NCBI GenBank assembly: GCA_022495995.1
Contig: JAFEMH010001451.1
Location: 62,001-126,000, forward strand
DNA length: 64,000 nucleotides
DNA from: Adenophora triphylla var. japonica
Lineage: Eukaryota; Streptophyta; Magnoliopsida; Asterales; Campanulaceae
Direction of reading: 5' to 3'
Shown: positions 42,374-53,382 of the stretch, piece after piece
How the letters are laid out: the number at the start of each line of letters is the position of its first letter
Position numbering within the stretch: position 1 is the first letter of the stretch
Notes under the pieces: model-generated
The model's input: only the letters and a program-made list of their open reading frames with translations
Database searches by the model: none
What the model was told of the DNA's origin: nothing
Made by a program: the position numbers and the translations under genes

Positions 42374-43950
42374 TTATTGTTCTAAAAGGGTTTCCGATCG
42401 TATTGGGCCCACGGGGCGCTCCAACTTGCCTTCTTCTATCAAGTTCTGGATTTTGTATCGTAACCCCAAACAGCTTGTCGTGGTATGGCCATGATACTCG
42501 ATGGAAGGCGCAAGATTTTGTTCTTGTCCGCATTGGCTACGGGGATTCTTGGGTTTGTAATTGGCAACGGGTTTAAGGAGACCCTCCTTGATTAACCCTT
42601 CCAAACATCTTGCTCAGCGGGCATGTCCAACTTGTCGAAGTGTACGGCAGCCGCTTTCGAGTAGAATTGTTGCTTTGTGGGACCGGGTTTACGTTACCCG
42701 ACCGTTGTCCCCGATGGATGTAGTTGACAAACGTATCTTTCCCTTCGGGGCCGGTGCGGGATTGAATGCAACCGCCGAGCGGTATCTCGTATGGCCGTGC
42801 AAGAGCCAACTTCTCTTTGAGATCCTTCTCGAACCGTGAGCCGGCATTGACCATGGCCCGAGATCCGGGAAGAAATGATGATCGATGAGAGTTCTCGATG
42901 GATGGTCTTAAGCAGACTTGAAGATCCGCATCTGTTCATCCCTTCGAGAGTGGCTCCATGATCTCGGAGAGTTTCCACCTCCATCTCTTGTAGAATTCCC
43001 CAACACTTTCATCCGCTTTACGCTCGTGGTAATTAAGTCCTCGCGACTCGTTTCCCACTCTAAGTTGGATCTCGCACCGCTCCAGAAGATGTTACTAATC
43101 CGATCCCAGTGTGGCGATCCGCAGCTTGACCCTCGTAAACCATCGTAACGCCGAACTTTTGAGCGTATGCCGGAAGTGGTCGGCCATTTGCCGGAGGGTT
43201 GCTCCTTTTGCTCTCATGCCGAGAACGTAGGTATCGACGTGCGTTTGAGGACATTCGGTTCCGTCGAATCGGTCCATCTCCGACATTCTCGAACTTGGCA
43301 GGAGAGGCGTGACCATTCCCGGATCTCGCGGATTTGAGCGTTTCTGCTTTGAGCCGCTCATGGTGGCTTGTGTCTTTCATCCGCTCGACCATCCAAAGGC
43401 TAAGGTTGGGTCCAGTGGTGGACTTTGAGGCTCGGCGCCGGGTGCTACCACGTGAGCGGTAGTTATTGGAGGTGGAAGGCTTGATATATGAGAATATACG
43501 GAGCCTTTTCGAACTATATCGGGGTTTGTCCCCGGTGTTCAGGATTCGTGTATAGGCAATGGGACGAACCCGGAGGGTATTGAGGAATATTGGTATCCTG
43601 AGATGGTCGGGCCGGTGCGCCGGTGGTATTGAGTGATAGGAGTAGCACCGGCCGGCCAAAATGACAGGGGTTGCCCCGAGAGGTGGCAACATGGAGCCTA
43701 GGTCGGCCTGCTTCCTTGATTCGAAGGCATCCCGTATGTTGGCGGGGAGGAACCTGGTTAAAGGTTTGGTGAACTGGTTTCGGGAATCGTCATCCTCGAC
43801 CAGGACAAAAGTACCGTCCGACCGGGGATAGCCGCTATACCACGCTCATTCGTAAGCCGTACCACGAAATTCGCCGATCTTCTTTCGCCTCTTGTGAACC
43901 TCACAAGCCCGGATGGCTTCTTCCAAAGTCATATCTCATTACCGGTGGTG
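42374..43950 (-). pseudogene. gag: gag of element F, broken
   Basis: Minus strand. Near 43935 MTLEEAIRACEVHKRRKK starts a region that aligns with gag of element G. In 43361-43095 MDRFDGTECPQTHVDTYV and FRHTLKSSALRWFTRVK form the core Gag domain, and near 42500-42420 EYHGHTTTSCLGLRYKIQNL is the zinc-like C-terminal motif with the His/Cys pattern partly kept. Several frameshifts separate these pieces. Confidence 0.75.
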
Positions 43951-45280
43951 GGGTCCGTCCCCGTCACGATTTCTCGGTGAGCTAGACATGTCGGAAATTC
44001 GCCGAGGGAACCGAGGGAACCGAAGAACTGCCTCGACGCCGCTGTTGCGTGATGCGGCAAGGCGCCGACCCGGAAATCTGAACCACTTTCTCGCCATTTG
44101 CGAGGGAACGAAAGGAAGGGTTTAGGCTTGGAAAAGGGTATTTGGCTCAAGGTTTCGGGCTTGTGCAATGTGCAGTTACCGATTAATGTTTACTTAAAGC
44201 GCATTTTCTCAGAGTCCTAATCGGTTGGAAAAGAGCGGGTCTTCTTTTTCGCAACTAATCCTAGAGCTCTAATCAGTGGATCTCGTCACTACGCTTATAA
44301 GCCCCTCGTTTCCATTGTAGATCATCTTTCTCAGGATGGACTATCCCGAGCGAGGTCTGATAAGGAAAGCGAGTTCCACCGACAAAGGAAAAAGTGAACT
44401 TAAGGCTAGCTAATCACGCAAACTTTCAACGTGTGTGACGTACGGGCCACAGTCGAAGTCAACGTCCTTAAGTTAAGGCGGGGATCGTGCCAAAATTTGG
44501 GCATGACCTCTCCTGACTCGCTTGTGCGAGAGACCATAGCTTTTTAGCGTTGGCCAAGTTGTGGCTGGCATAGTACATACGACGAGGTTTGGTGACACGG
44601 CGTCACATTGAACCTTCGGGTATATTTTTCGCAGAGTCTGTCAAAGTCATAGGCCGAAAAGCTCAAGACTTTGGAGTCGGGAACGAACTTGGTCTCAAAC
44701 TCTCGAGAGCTTGACTCGGGGCGGGCCCGGCGTAAAACATAAACTTAGGCTTTATGACACGAGCTAAGCCAAAAACCAACCGGTCTTGGACAAAGTGTGA
44801 CACAAAGAGTGCATGGCTTACACGGGCTAGGGATGGGAAGTTTGGGATCGACCCCGTGCGCCCGAAAGGTGTCTCGGCGCACCAATCGGTGCAACCGATA
44901 AGGCCATCCCGGGTTAGGGGTTGTAGTGTGCAAAGGTACCGAGGCAGCAAGTGCACGTGAAGTGCGGTGTTTCGAGGCAGCAAGTGCGCGTAGTGTGCGG
45001 TCGCTAAAATTCTTTTTCTGAGTAAAACAGAGATTTTTTTTCAGAATGTGTCTTAAAGAATTCATGATGCACAGTTCAAAAGACAGCATGAAAATCAAAC
45101 ATGAATGGGGATGCACAAACATGGTATGATTTTGAAAAGTTGACAATGTAATGCCTTTTGAAAAAAAACCGTTCGAGGTTTAAAGGAACTCACACACACG
45201 AAAACGAGGAAGGGTAAACAAAAGTTTGACCCACGAAAGGCTTTTTAGAAAACAACGGTAGTTTTGAAAAAAGTATCTTT
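43951..45280 (-). other. Leader of element F between PBS and gag
   Basis: Noncoding. It shares several blocks with the leader of element G: ATCAGTGG...CGTCACTACG, AAGCCCCTCGT, CCAAAAACCAACC, GTGTGACAC and CCGGGTTA. A GGCAGCAAGTGC motif is repeated at 44941 and 44977. Ogre elements often have an extra ORF here; I could not support one. Confidence 0.55.
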
Positions 45281-45299
45281 TCCCCAGCGGAGTCGCCAA
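45281..45299 (-). other. Primer binding site of element F (tRNA-Arg)
   Basis: On the minus strand TTGGCGACTCCGCTGGGGA starts two bases after the LTR end. It is complementary to the 3' end of plant tRNA-Arg(ACG) with CCA, the primer known for Ogre elements. Confidence 0.9.
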
Positions 45300-45300
45300 C

Positions 45301-47451
45301 TGAAATTACCCAGATTTCGCGCGATGCGAAAGGCGGTTGTCTTTCGCGGGGGGTTGGTGTCTGAGACCTCGCTTCATGGGAAGGAACAAAATGAGGAGTC
45401 GCCACGCGGTTTTTGTATTTTGAGCCCAAACGTTGAGAAACGGCTTTAGAAAATGGTGTCGTTTTTATTGGTAGCAAAAACTTAGGAAAAGGCTTTGAAA
45501 ACGGGGGATCATTTTTATTGGTAGCAAAAATGAGTAAAAAGCTTTGAATACCAGAGATTGTTAGGTTCGGAGGTCACGTTACGTTTCGGGTAGAGTATTT
45601 CGAGATCGCCCGTAACGCCTCGCATGACGAGTCTTTCTACCTTTCTCGAAAACGTGTGTGTGTGTGTGTGTTTTTGAAATGGGGGCTTGAATGACAAGCT
45701 TAATCTTGGTTTGAATGACAAACGTTGATTAGGTGACTTTGTTTGAAAAGACGAGCGTTTGAATGACAAACGTCGTTTTTGAGACGGAAATGAGCGTTTA
45801 CGTGGCAAACGTCGGTTTTGAGTTGAAATGAGCGTTTGCGTGGCAAACGTCGATTTTGAGACGGAAATGAGCGTTTGCGTGGCAAACATCGATTTTGAGT
45901 TGAAATGAGCGTTTGCGTGGCAAACGTCGATTTTGAGACGGAAATGAGCGTTTGCGTGGCAAACGTCGATTTTGAGCTTTTGAAAAGGAGTTTGATGGTC
46001 GAACTCTGGTTTTTTGAACCGGGCGTGTCATTGTTAACGATTTTTACGGGAAAAATGCGTATTAAATGATTTGAAGTGTCAAAGGGCAGCTTTTAGTTTG
46101 AAGATGAGCGTTTGGAGGCCAAACGTTATGTCGCGCGTTTTGAAAGAGAGTTCGAAGGACGAACTCCGGTTTTGAACCGGGCATTACATTGTTAACGATT
46201 TTTACGAGAAAAATGCGTATTAAATGATATGCAATCAACGAATCGGGTTGCGAATCGGACTTTGAAAAGTAAATACTATCACGATCCAAACGGGTCGGAC
46301 TTGTAAATGACAGTATTTAAAGCAGTGTCAACGGAATCAAACGATCCGGAATCGTAAATGACGATCAACGAGGCCAATCGGCTCAGAATTGTAAATGACG
46401 ATCGATGAGTCAAATGACTCGGAATTGTAAATGACAGAAGTTAAATGACGATCAACGGATCGATCGATCCGGAATTGGTAAATGATAGAAAGTAAAGGGA
46501 ACGGGGTCGGAACGCCGTTTTAACCCGTGATTACTTCTCTTACGGAAAGAGAAGAGGATCGAGGGGCTAAAACGTATCGCATCCCATTAGACGGAGACGT
46601 CTACATTTTGATAACGTTGTTCGAAATGGTTGTAGCGACTGGCGCGTAAACCGAGATGAAACGAGAGATTTAGAGAGAGGGAGTTATACCTATGGCTAGG
46701 GTCGACTCCTTTGGCTCGGAAGGTGTGTACGGGACACGGAAAGTAGTTTGAAAGGTTGTTTCGAAGTGGAAAGGGGCGTATTTGATCGAAATATGAAGGT
46801 TTCACGCGAATCGAGACAAAACGGGAGCTCGGAAGGGGTGAAAATCAGTTTGGCCGTGGAGGAGAGTGATTTTGGGTGTAAAAAGTTCCTCTTTTTGGCT
46901 TTGACAACCATTTCTATTTATAGGTGAAAAATGCAGTAGGAGTCCGGATGGACTTGGCCTGAATCCAGGGGGTTTTGTGGTATTTTGAGAATTTGAAGGA
47001 CTTGCTGGCAATTTCAAAAAATGTGCACAGGGAGTCCGGCCGGACTTGCCTTGCAAATCAGTGATATTTTGGTTTTTTGGCCTTGATTTGTGATTGAAGA
47101 GTTACTAGAGGGAGGTGGCATGGCTGCCACGTGCCCTATGAGTCACCAGCCATGTGGGAGTTCGTTCCCCGGTCTCGGTTTTGTCCATTTTTTTAAATAA
47201 CAGTCCGGAAAATGTCCGAAATGCCCCCGGAAAGTGCCGAAAAGTGCATTTTTCCGGGAAAGACGAACTTTTACGTGTGATGACACGTGTTAAGTACGGT
47301 TCGACGTTGGGATGCACGGGGCAGTCCCGGGACGTCTCGTTGGCACGGCAACGTTGAGTTTAACGAGTTCCGGTTAACCTGGAGCGGGCCAGTTAACGGA
47401 TTTCGGTTAACTTTTTGACGGATTTGGACGATCCGGATTTGGGTACTTACA
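45301..47451 (-). repeat. 5' LTR of element F
   Basis: On the minus strand it starts TGTAAGTACCC at 47451 and ends AATTTCA at 45301, 2151 bases. A minus-strand TATA box (CCTATAAATAGAAATGG) lies near 46928-46912. It holds about five minisatellite hairpin units at 45790-45975 and further perfect hairpins, such as GGAGTTCG/CGAACTCC near 46149-46169 and GAGTC/GACTC near 46407. Confidence 0.92.
46914..46923 (-). promoter_or_regulatory. TATA box of element F
   Basis: Minus-strand CCTATAAATAG in the 5' LTR, oriented toward gag. Confidence 0.6.
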
Positions 47452-47456
47452 CTTTC
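47452..47456. repeat. Right target duplication of element F (CTTTC)
   Basis: Matches 26509-26513; removing F and one copy rejoins the copia reading VKVLVKE to FSIKDMGE. Confidence 0.88.
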
Positions 47457-48420
47457 CTTGACCAAGACTTTGACAGTCTTAAGTGTCGGAACTTGTTATT
47501 CCAATGTGTAAGATATTATTGTAATAAAACAATAGAAATAATACTACGCTCCCACTGAATTTCATGCATACACAAGATTCATCTTTGTTCTTTGATGAAG
47601 TCAAACTCTTTGACCAATTCATCAAAACGAAGATTCCAATTCCTTGAAGCTTGCTTCAACCCATCTCATGAATCTTTGCAACATGCATACTTTATTAGAG
47701 TTTCTTGGATCGACAAACTATTCGGGTTGTGTACTATACACATCCTTAATAATCTTTCCATTTAAAGAAAGTCGTTTGACATCCATTTGTCATATCACAT
47801 AGTCACAATATGTGATAATGGCAATTTGAAATTCTAACACACTTCGATATTGTAACTGGCAAAAAAGGTTTCAACATAGTCAATACTATGAATTTGCCTA
47901 AATCCCTTTGTTACAATCCTTAGTCATGAAAGTATGCACCTTCCCATCCATGTCGGTCTTAAAGACCTACCCTTTAGTTTTTACACCTTCAGGTAGCCCA
48001 ATCAAGTTTCAAACTTGATTGTCAAACATGGATTGTAAATTCGGATTCCATGGTTCCTAACCATTTATCCAAATTAGGAGTGGACATCGCCTCAAGATAG
48101 GAAGTAGGATCGTCATTCTCAATGACTTCCACCTTATTACTTTCCGATACGAGAAATCAATATTTCTTGAGTTCGGATCGTAACCTATCCGATCTACGAT
48201 CGACTTGTGCATCTTGAACCGGTTCCACAACTCCTTTGTGAACTTGGTTCCGTCTCTACTCTTGGATCCATGTCAGTTTCAGGTTCTTGAACTTTCTTCA
48301 AGATTAATTTTACTCCCACTAGATTCTTTATTGAGAAACTATTTCTCAAGAAACAAATCGTGTAGAGCAACAAACGTTTTGTTCTCTTTAAATTAAAGGG
48401 GCAAAATAGGAATTTCGCCC
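47457..48420 (-). pseudogene. pol: Copia element D: RT and upstream remnant
   Basis: Minus strand from 48395 down: FLRNSFSIKNLVGVKLILKK, NDDPTSYLEAMSTPNLDKWL, FKTDMDGKVHTFMTKD, QMDVKRLSLNGKIIKDVYS, PRNSNKVCMLQRFM and PTLKTVKVLVKE. This is the integrase-RT linker followed by plant copia RT, in order, with many stops; the catalytic YVDD stretch is destroyed. The match fades near 48420, so the integrase core, gag and 5' LTR are missing. Confidence 0.87.
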
Positions 48421-48602
48421 AGCAATCTTGTCCGCACAGATTGGACCAGCAGGGCGCCTGGTTTAAAAAAATAGACAGTCGTGTTTGTCTTCTCCAATTT
48501 CCCAAGCAGTCAGCCGAGAGAACCGAGGGAAAAACGAGAGATAGGAGATAGAAACCTCCATTGTTGTTCGATTTCTTCGCAAAATCCTTCAAAATCAAGG
48601 CT
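48421..48602 (+). promoter_or_regulatory. Upstream region of the PMD pseudogene
   Basis: Between the copia relic and the ATG. It has TTTAAAAAAATAGAC at about 48461 and a purine-rich leader. CTTGTCCGCACAGATT...AGCAGGGCGCCTGG resembles a stretch upstream of the gene at 52298 (about 52130-52180), hinting at related promoters. Confidence 0.35.
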
Positions 48603-51600
48603 ATGGAGCAAAGGGGAGGATCTCGTGGAGTCCGTCGAGGTTGGGTGAGTCGGGAGGCGGTGGAGAGGAGGCTTGAGTTGGTGAGAATGCACCGCCCCTA
48701 CACACTCTCGCAATCGATGAATGAGGAGTTTTATCCGGATATGTGGCAACATTGGACCACCTACGAGGATCTCCTCATGGTATGGTACTCAATTTTGGCT
48801 ATTTTGTTGATTTTTTGTCAAAATTGGTATATGTTAGACTTAGGGCTTGAATTGTCAAAATTGGGGCTTTTGTTTATTTTGCCGTGGAAAATTGAAATTG
48901 ATGATGCATGTGTTTAATTGAAGTTATGGGTAGAATGAATATGCAATTTGTTTATGTTAAACATTGGTAGTTTGCATAATGTAATTACAAAGTGGGTACA
49001 AATTTGCCGAATTTGGGACGGACTCTTTGCATAAGAGATTTCTGTGGTGAAAATTTGCTTTTATGAATGCATGCTTGATAACATGATGCACGAATGTGAG
49101 AAAAGATGCATGCTATGTTTTATGAAAGGATGTACAAATTTTCCGAATTTGGAACGGACTAACGCATTTTGTAAAATGAACACAAATTTGCCGAATTTGG
49201 AACAGACTCTTGTATAAGAGATTTTGATGAAAATTGCATTTGTGAACTGGGTACAAATTTGCCGAATTTGGAACGGACTCTTGTATAAGAGATTTTCATG
49301 AAAATTTTTTTTGTAAAATGAACACAAATTTGCCGAATTTGGAACGGACTCTTGTATAAGAGATTTTGATGAAAATTATTTTTTGTAAATCGGACACAAA
49401 TTCGCCGAATTTGGAACAGACTCTTGTGTAAGAGATTTTGATGAAAAATGCATTTTGTGAATGAATGTTTGATAATATGATAACTGAATGTGAGAAAAGA
49501 ATGTGTGTAGGAAAATGTATCCGAATATGGGATGGAGTTTATTTTCTTTCTTTCCTGTTCTTTTGTTGTTCATATCATATTGGCAATTTTGATGACATAT
49601 TTGTGTTGTGCCTACTTTCAGGAGAGAGGTGATATCATCCAACGCAAGTTGGATAAAAATTTGACGCGGGGTCCGCGGAGGCAGTTGTCAGGCTTTGGGA
49701 TGCTCTGCCCACAGCTGGTAGGGTGGGTTATCGGAGTCCTCGCCAGCTCGTGGTGGCTTCTAAGATTTACGGCTTCATTGAGGGCCTAAGAGGGGTGGCT
49801 GGGTTACATAAGAGCAAGGGGCTCCTTTTGGCGCTGGTCAAGTACTGGTGGGATGTTACCCACACTTTTCACTTCTTCTGGGGGGAGGCTACCGTGACCC
49901 CTACTGATTATGCCGCTATCACTGGCCTGTCCTTTAAGGGGCTCAGCTTGGAGTGGCACGATGGGTATGCGGACGCGGAGCTGATGAATCTGCTGGGGAT
50001 TGTCATCGTGCCACAGAAAGGGATGGGCATGGAGTATGCCGTGATCGAGGCAAAGTTGGCTGAGAGCATAGCTCGGTACGAGAGAGGGGACCAGACCATC
50101 ACAACTGAGCAGATCGCTCGATGCTTCTTATGGTTCGCCCTTTCCAGCACTCTGTTTGGGCACGCTGAGGGTATGGCTATGTTCGCTTTGCTGGGGTCTT
50201 TGGCGGATATAGATAGGATAGACGAGTACTCCTAGGGTGAGACGGGCTTGGCGGAGTTATACTTCGCTTTGGACAGATACAGCAGGAAGGCGTCCACCTC
50301 CCTGACCTGCTTCGAGTTCCCATTGAGGGTACACTCTCTTTCTTTTCCTTTATCGCTTGTACATATTGTGTACGCACTTTTGGTTTTTTTTTTTTTTGGC
50401 GGGTTTCCTTTGTTGGATGCAGGTTTGGGCCTTGGAGATTTTTGGCTGCGCCTTATGTGACCATGTCCAGGGGGAGGCTTTTGCATAACCAGCGATGCTT
50501 TGGTGGAAGAAGGACGCCCGAGTGAAGAGGACTAGCCGGACTAGGATAAAGATGCGGTACAGTGACGTGGTGCCATTTTTGAAGGTGGAGACTAGTCATA
50601 GGGTTAATTTTTACCCTTGGAGCCAATTCAAGGTGGACCAGCTGGGTGGCACTGAGCGCTGGACGAGCCAGAGGTGGATCCTGCGGGGACTCACCTGTGA
50701 TGTTTACTATTTGGAGGAGAGGGTGACGAGGCAGCATGGTCTAGGGTTGGCTGCTTTGACGCCCGCTGAGCCTCCGGCTGACATTCTGTTTCCCCGGGAA
50801 GGGTCAGCGAACTGGGATTGGTTCAGATGTGGGCGACCTGCCCTGGAGTACGTTACTCAGGAGCCATATTAGGCGTTCGTGGTGCACAGGTTAAGGACAC
50901 CTCAGGTGCTGGCGAGGGAGGGGGATTCAGAAGTGAGGATCCCTCAGGCTGACTTTTCGTATGCCCAGGACGGGGTTAGGATGAGGGCGCAGATACCCCT
51001 CCCAGTGGTGACATCGCGACCTTTCCTGCCTCGACCGAATGCTCAGGTATGTGCTGATTGCTTTCTGGTTATTTAGTCTTTGTACTTCTTTCGTCATTAC
51101 TTCAACTGTTTTTTAATAATTCTGTTTCTTCTTTGCAGTACTCGTCCCGGGTTGTGGATTGACTTTTGTGCCAGGTTATCGGGGCGAAGAGGTTCATTCG
51201 CAACCTCGTGATGTGAGGGAATGCGAAGGGCTCGGAGAGGGCGGCGTGGCTGGGATCTAGTGCCTCTATGCGGGAGAGGTCCCTCATTCCTGCTAGCGAG
51301 GCTATGCCAGGCAGGAGGTCTATGGAGACTCCTCGCACTCAGCCTAGGGGGTCGACAGACGCTTCTCCTTTTGGCTATATAGACAGGAGCGTGGAGCTCT
51401 CCCGGGATCATATCATCTTCGGAGGCATGGAGGGACCGGGCTTCGTACAGGGCAGAACCGGCAAGGGCTCCTCTTCACACAGCGGTGGTTACGACGCTTT
51501 TGAGCTGCAGGGAGATTATGGGACTCCCTTACAGACCCAGGGGACGTACGACCAGAGTTCTGATGCCTTCTCCTTTGGGTACGACTTCTTTGCGGATATT

Positions 51601-51801
51601 GGTGTGCCGTATCGAGGCATTCCGGCTGATCCTGAGGACCGATACTCTGATGCTGAGGAGGACGACATAGAGCTGGAGATGGCTTTTCCAGAGGCAGCGG
51701 TGGAGGGGCCGAGTACGGCTCGACGAAATGTGCGGAGGCGCGGCAAGGAGGTTGTCAGGGAGGAAGATCCCCTTCTCGATTCGGATAGCGATTCCGACTG
51801 A
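48603..51801 (+). pseudogene. Plant Mobile Domain (PMD/MAIL-like) gene with introns and five in-frame stops
   Basis: Exon 1 48603-48779 (MEQRGGSRGVRRGW...TYEDLLM), exon 2 about 49622 or 49681 to 50328, exon 3 50423-51046, exon 4 51139-51801; junctions are GT-AG and phase 0. Exon 2 has HTFHFFWGEATVTPTDYAAI and TGLSFKG, the hallmark of the Plant Mobile Domain of MAIN/MAIL proteins and transposon relatives. Using the first acceptor gives a frame break near 49680; using the AG at 49679-49680 keeps the frame. Stops lie at 50233 (TAG where the family has a conserved Trp), 50486, 50870, 51160 and 51214. The C-terminus is acidic. The protein function in MAIL genes is linked to silencing; here it is probably a dead passenger gene. 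Confidence 0.78.
48999..49440. repeat. Minisatellite in intron 1 of the PMD pseudogene, 70-bp period
   Basis: Six units with ACAAATTTGCCGAATTTGG and CGGACTCTTGTATAAGAGAT. Starts near 49182, 49252, 49322 and 49392 are exactly 70 apart; earlier units are less regular. Each has CTCTT-GTAT-AAGAG, a five-base stem. Confidence 0.85.
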
Positions 51802-52297
51802 GTGTACTTGTTAGGACAGAAAACATATATACATTCGATGCACATTATTTTTCTATTTTAGGCATGTAATAACTAGGTTAATACATTTTACTTTGCTAAG
51901 TATTTTTGTTTTGTTAATCCTATACTGAATGCAAGTTGCATGAGCCCAATTTTGTGTTTTATAGGGACAAAAGAGGGATCTTTGTTGGGATTTTGAATGA
52001 AAATCATGGGGAATGGGTATATTTTCATGTTTGGCCGTTTGGGGAAGGATTTCCTCATTTGGGCCTGCATTTTTTATTGTTGTCAAAAAAGTTTTGGACT
52101 GGGGAACAATCTTATCCGCTTGATGAGATTGAGGCTGCAATCTCATCCACGCGGACAAGGGCAGCACCTGGCAGGGTTATTTAAATTTCACCTCAGACTT
52201 GGTATTCATCACTCAACTTCATCTTCTTCTCTGTTCTTTCTGAAGTCACGACCCAAAACCATAGAGGGCCATGGAAAACATGTAGAATTCTCCTAAA
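51802..52297 (+). other. Spacer between the two passenger genes
   Basis: AT-rich, no credible gene. The last 170 bases (GCAATCTCATCCACGCGGAC, TTATTTAAAT near 52180, CT-rich leader) look like a promoter and leader for the next gene. Confidence 0.45.
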
Positions 52298-53382
52298 TTG
52301 TCAAAAGAGTTGCAAATGATCTTCTTTGACAAGTTCAAGGAATGGTCTCGGGAGGTCATGCATGGGAATAGGGCTTTCTTTGAAGAGAGATACAAGATCA
52401 AGTCTCTATGGTCTCTTAAGGAGTTTGTTCTGGATTATGACTTGATGAGGGCTTCTGCTGCGTTCTGGGACACTCAGGGGCATGTCTTTTGCTTCTCCTA
52501 CAACGAAGTGGTTCCCACCATTGAAGATTTCAGGGCGTTACTTGGAGGACCCGAGGTGGAAGAGGTTGCACTTCCCTTGCCCGGAGGGATGTCTTTTGCC
52601 AACAAATTGTCTGGCCTCCTTCAAATCTCTCCGAGGGAAGCCCGAGGTATGATTCGAGGACCCGACTATTTTGACATTTCTAGTCTCCCGGATAGGTTTA
52701 GGAGCTTGGGTGTTGTTGGTGATTGTTATTGGGATGCCTTTGCTCTTTGTGCAATTGGGTCTCTGTTCATGGTTTGTTCCTTTGGGATGTGCCACCGGTC
52801 TATGTTAGACGTTGTTCCGCACTGTCGATCAGGCCGGGATATAGTTCCCTTGATCTTGGGAGAGGCCCTTCACGATATTGACCGCTTGGATACCGTAAAG
52901 CGATACATGCACGGAGGAAGCCCATTTCTGTTGTCAATGTGGCTGATGGAGAGGCTGGGGGTCCTGCGGGAGGCTCCACTTGCATTCAGGCCATGGACTT
53001 TTGCCAGGAGGGGAGTTACAGTTGAGATCAAGGATCAGGCCTTGTGGGAGCACTGGATGGCATAGCGTCGTACCCAGGACATCCGATGGTGGATTCCACA
53101 CTGGCAGATAGAGACTAGGAGGACGCTTCAGGAGGGATCTCAGGTAGTCATGCTTCCGGGGCTCAGTTGGTCTACCTTCTACATCCCAGCTTTAGTTGTC
53201 AGGCAGTTCGGGATGGAGCAGATACCTTTGGAGGGATGCGATGATATTGCCACCCGGGTGGTGATGTCTGTTTCTATGGATGATCCATCTGCATTTCCCT
53301 TATTTTCCCGAGTATGGAGGTATCATGATTTTCCTCCTATGGTCCTTCTCAGGCGTCCGGAGTGTATTTATCTGTCCACTTG
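52298..53382 (+). pseudogene. Second passenger gene, related to the antisense gene of F; cut by element G
   Basis: An open frame of 255 codons (MSKELQMIFFDKF...) to a TAG at 53063-53065, continuing in the same frame to 53382. ERYKIKSLWSLKEFVLDYD, HVFCFSYNEVVPTIEDFRAL and LSWSTFYIPALV match the gene at 31330. The region VVGDCYWDAFALCAIGSLFM is hydrophobic. It resembles the DUF7745/PMD-related plant group (tentative). Element G begins at 53383 inside it, so the 3' end lies beyond the window or is lost. It was probably an antisense gene of a further Tat/Ogre element whose body is not visible. Confidence 0.7.

Larger units (their letters stand above)
26514..47451 (-). mobile_element. Element F: 20.9-kb Ogre-like (Tat) LTR retrotransposon, minus strand
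   Basis: It has LTRs at both ends, a 5-base target duplication, a PBS complementary to tRNA-Arg, and minus-strand gag, protease, RT, RNase H and integrase. Large noncoding arrays and an opposite-strand gene lie between integrase and the 3' LTR. The tRNA-Arg PBS, the size and RT motifs such as SFVDGFAGYNQIKM are characteristic of Ogre-type elements. It sits inside the copia RT gene. Pol is broken at many points. The two LTRs share their 3' parts and outer ends but differ in the middle. Confidence 0.92.

Noticed and set aside
42057..43148. Plus-strand frames opposite gag of element F
   Set aside because: They are shadows of the minus-strand gag, whose motifs are recognisable; the plus-strand products are not.
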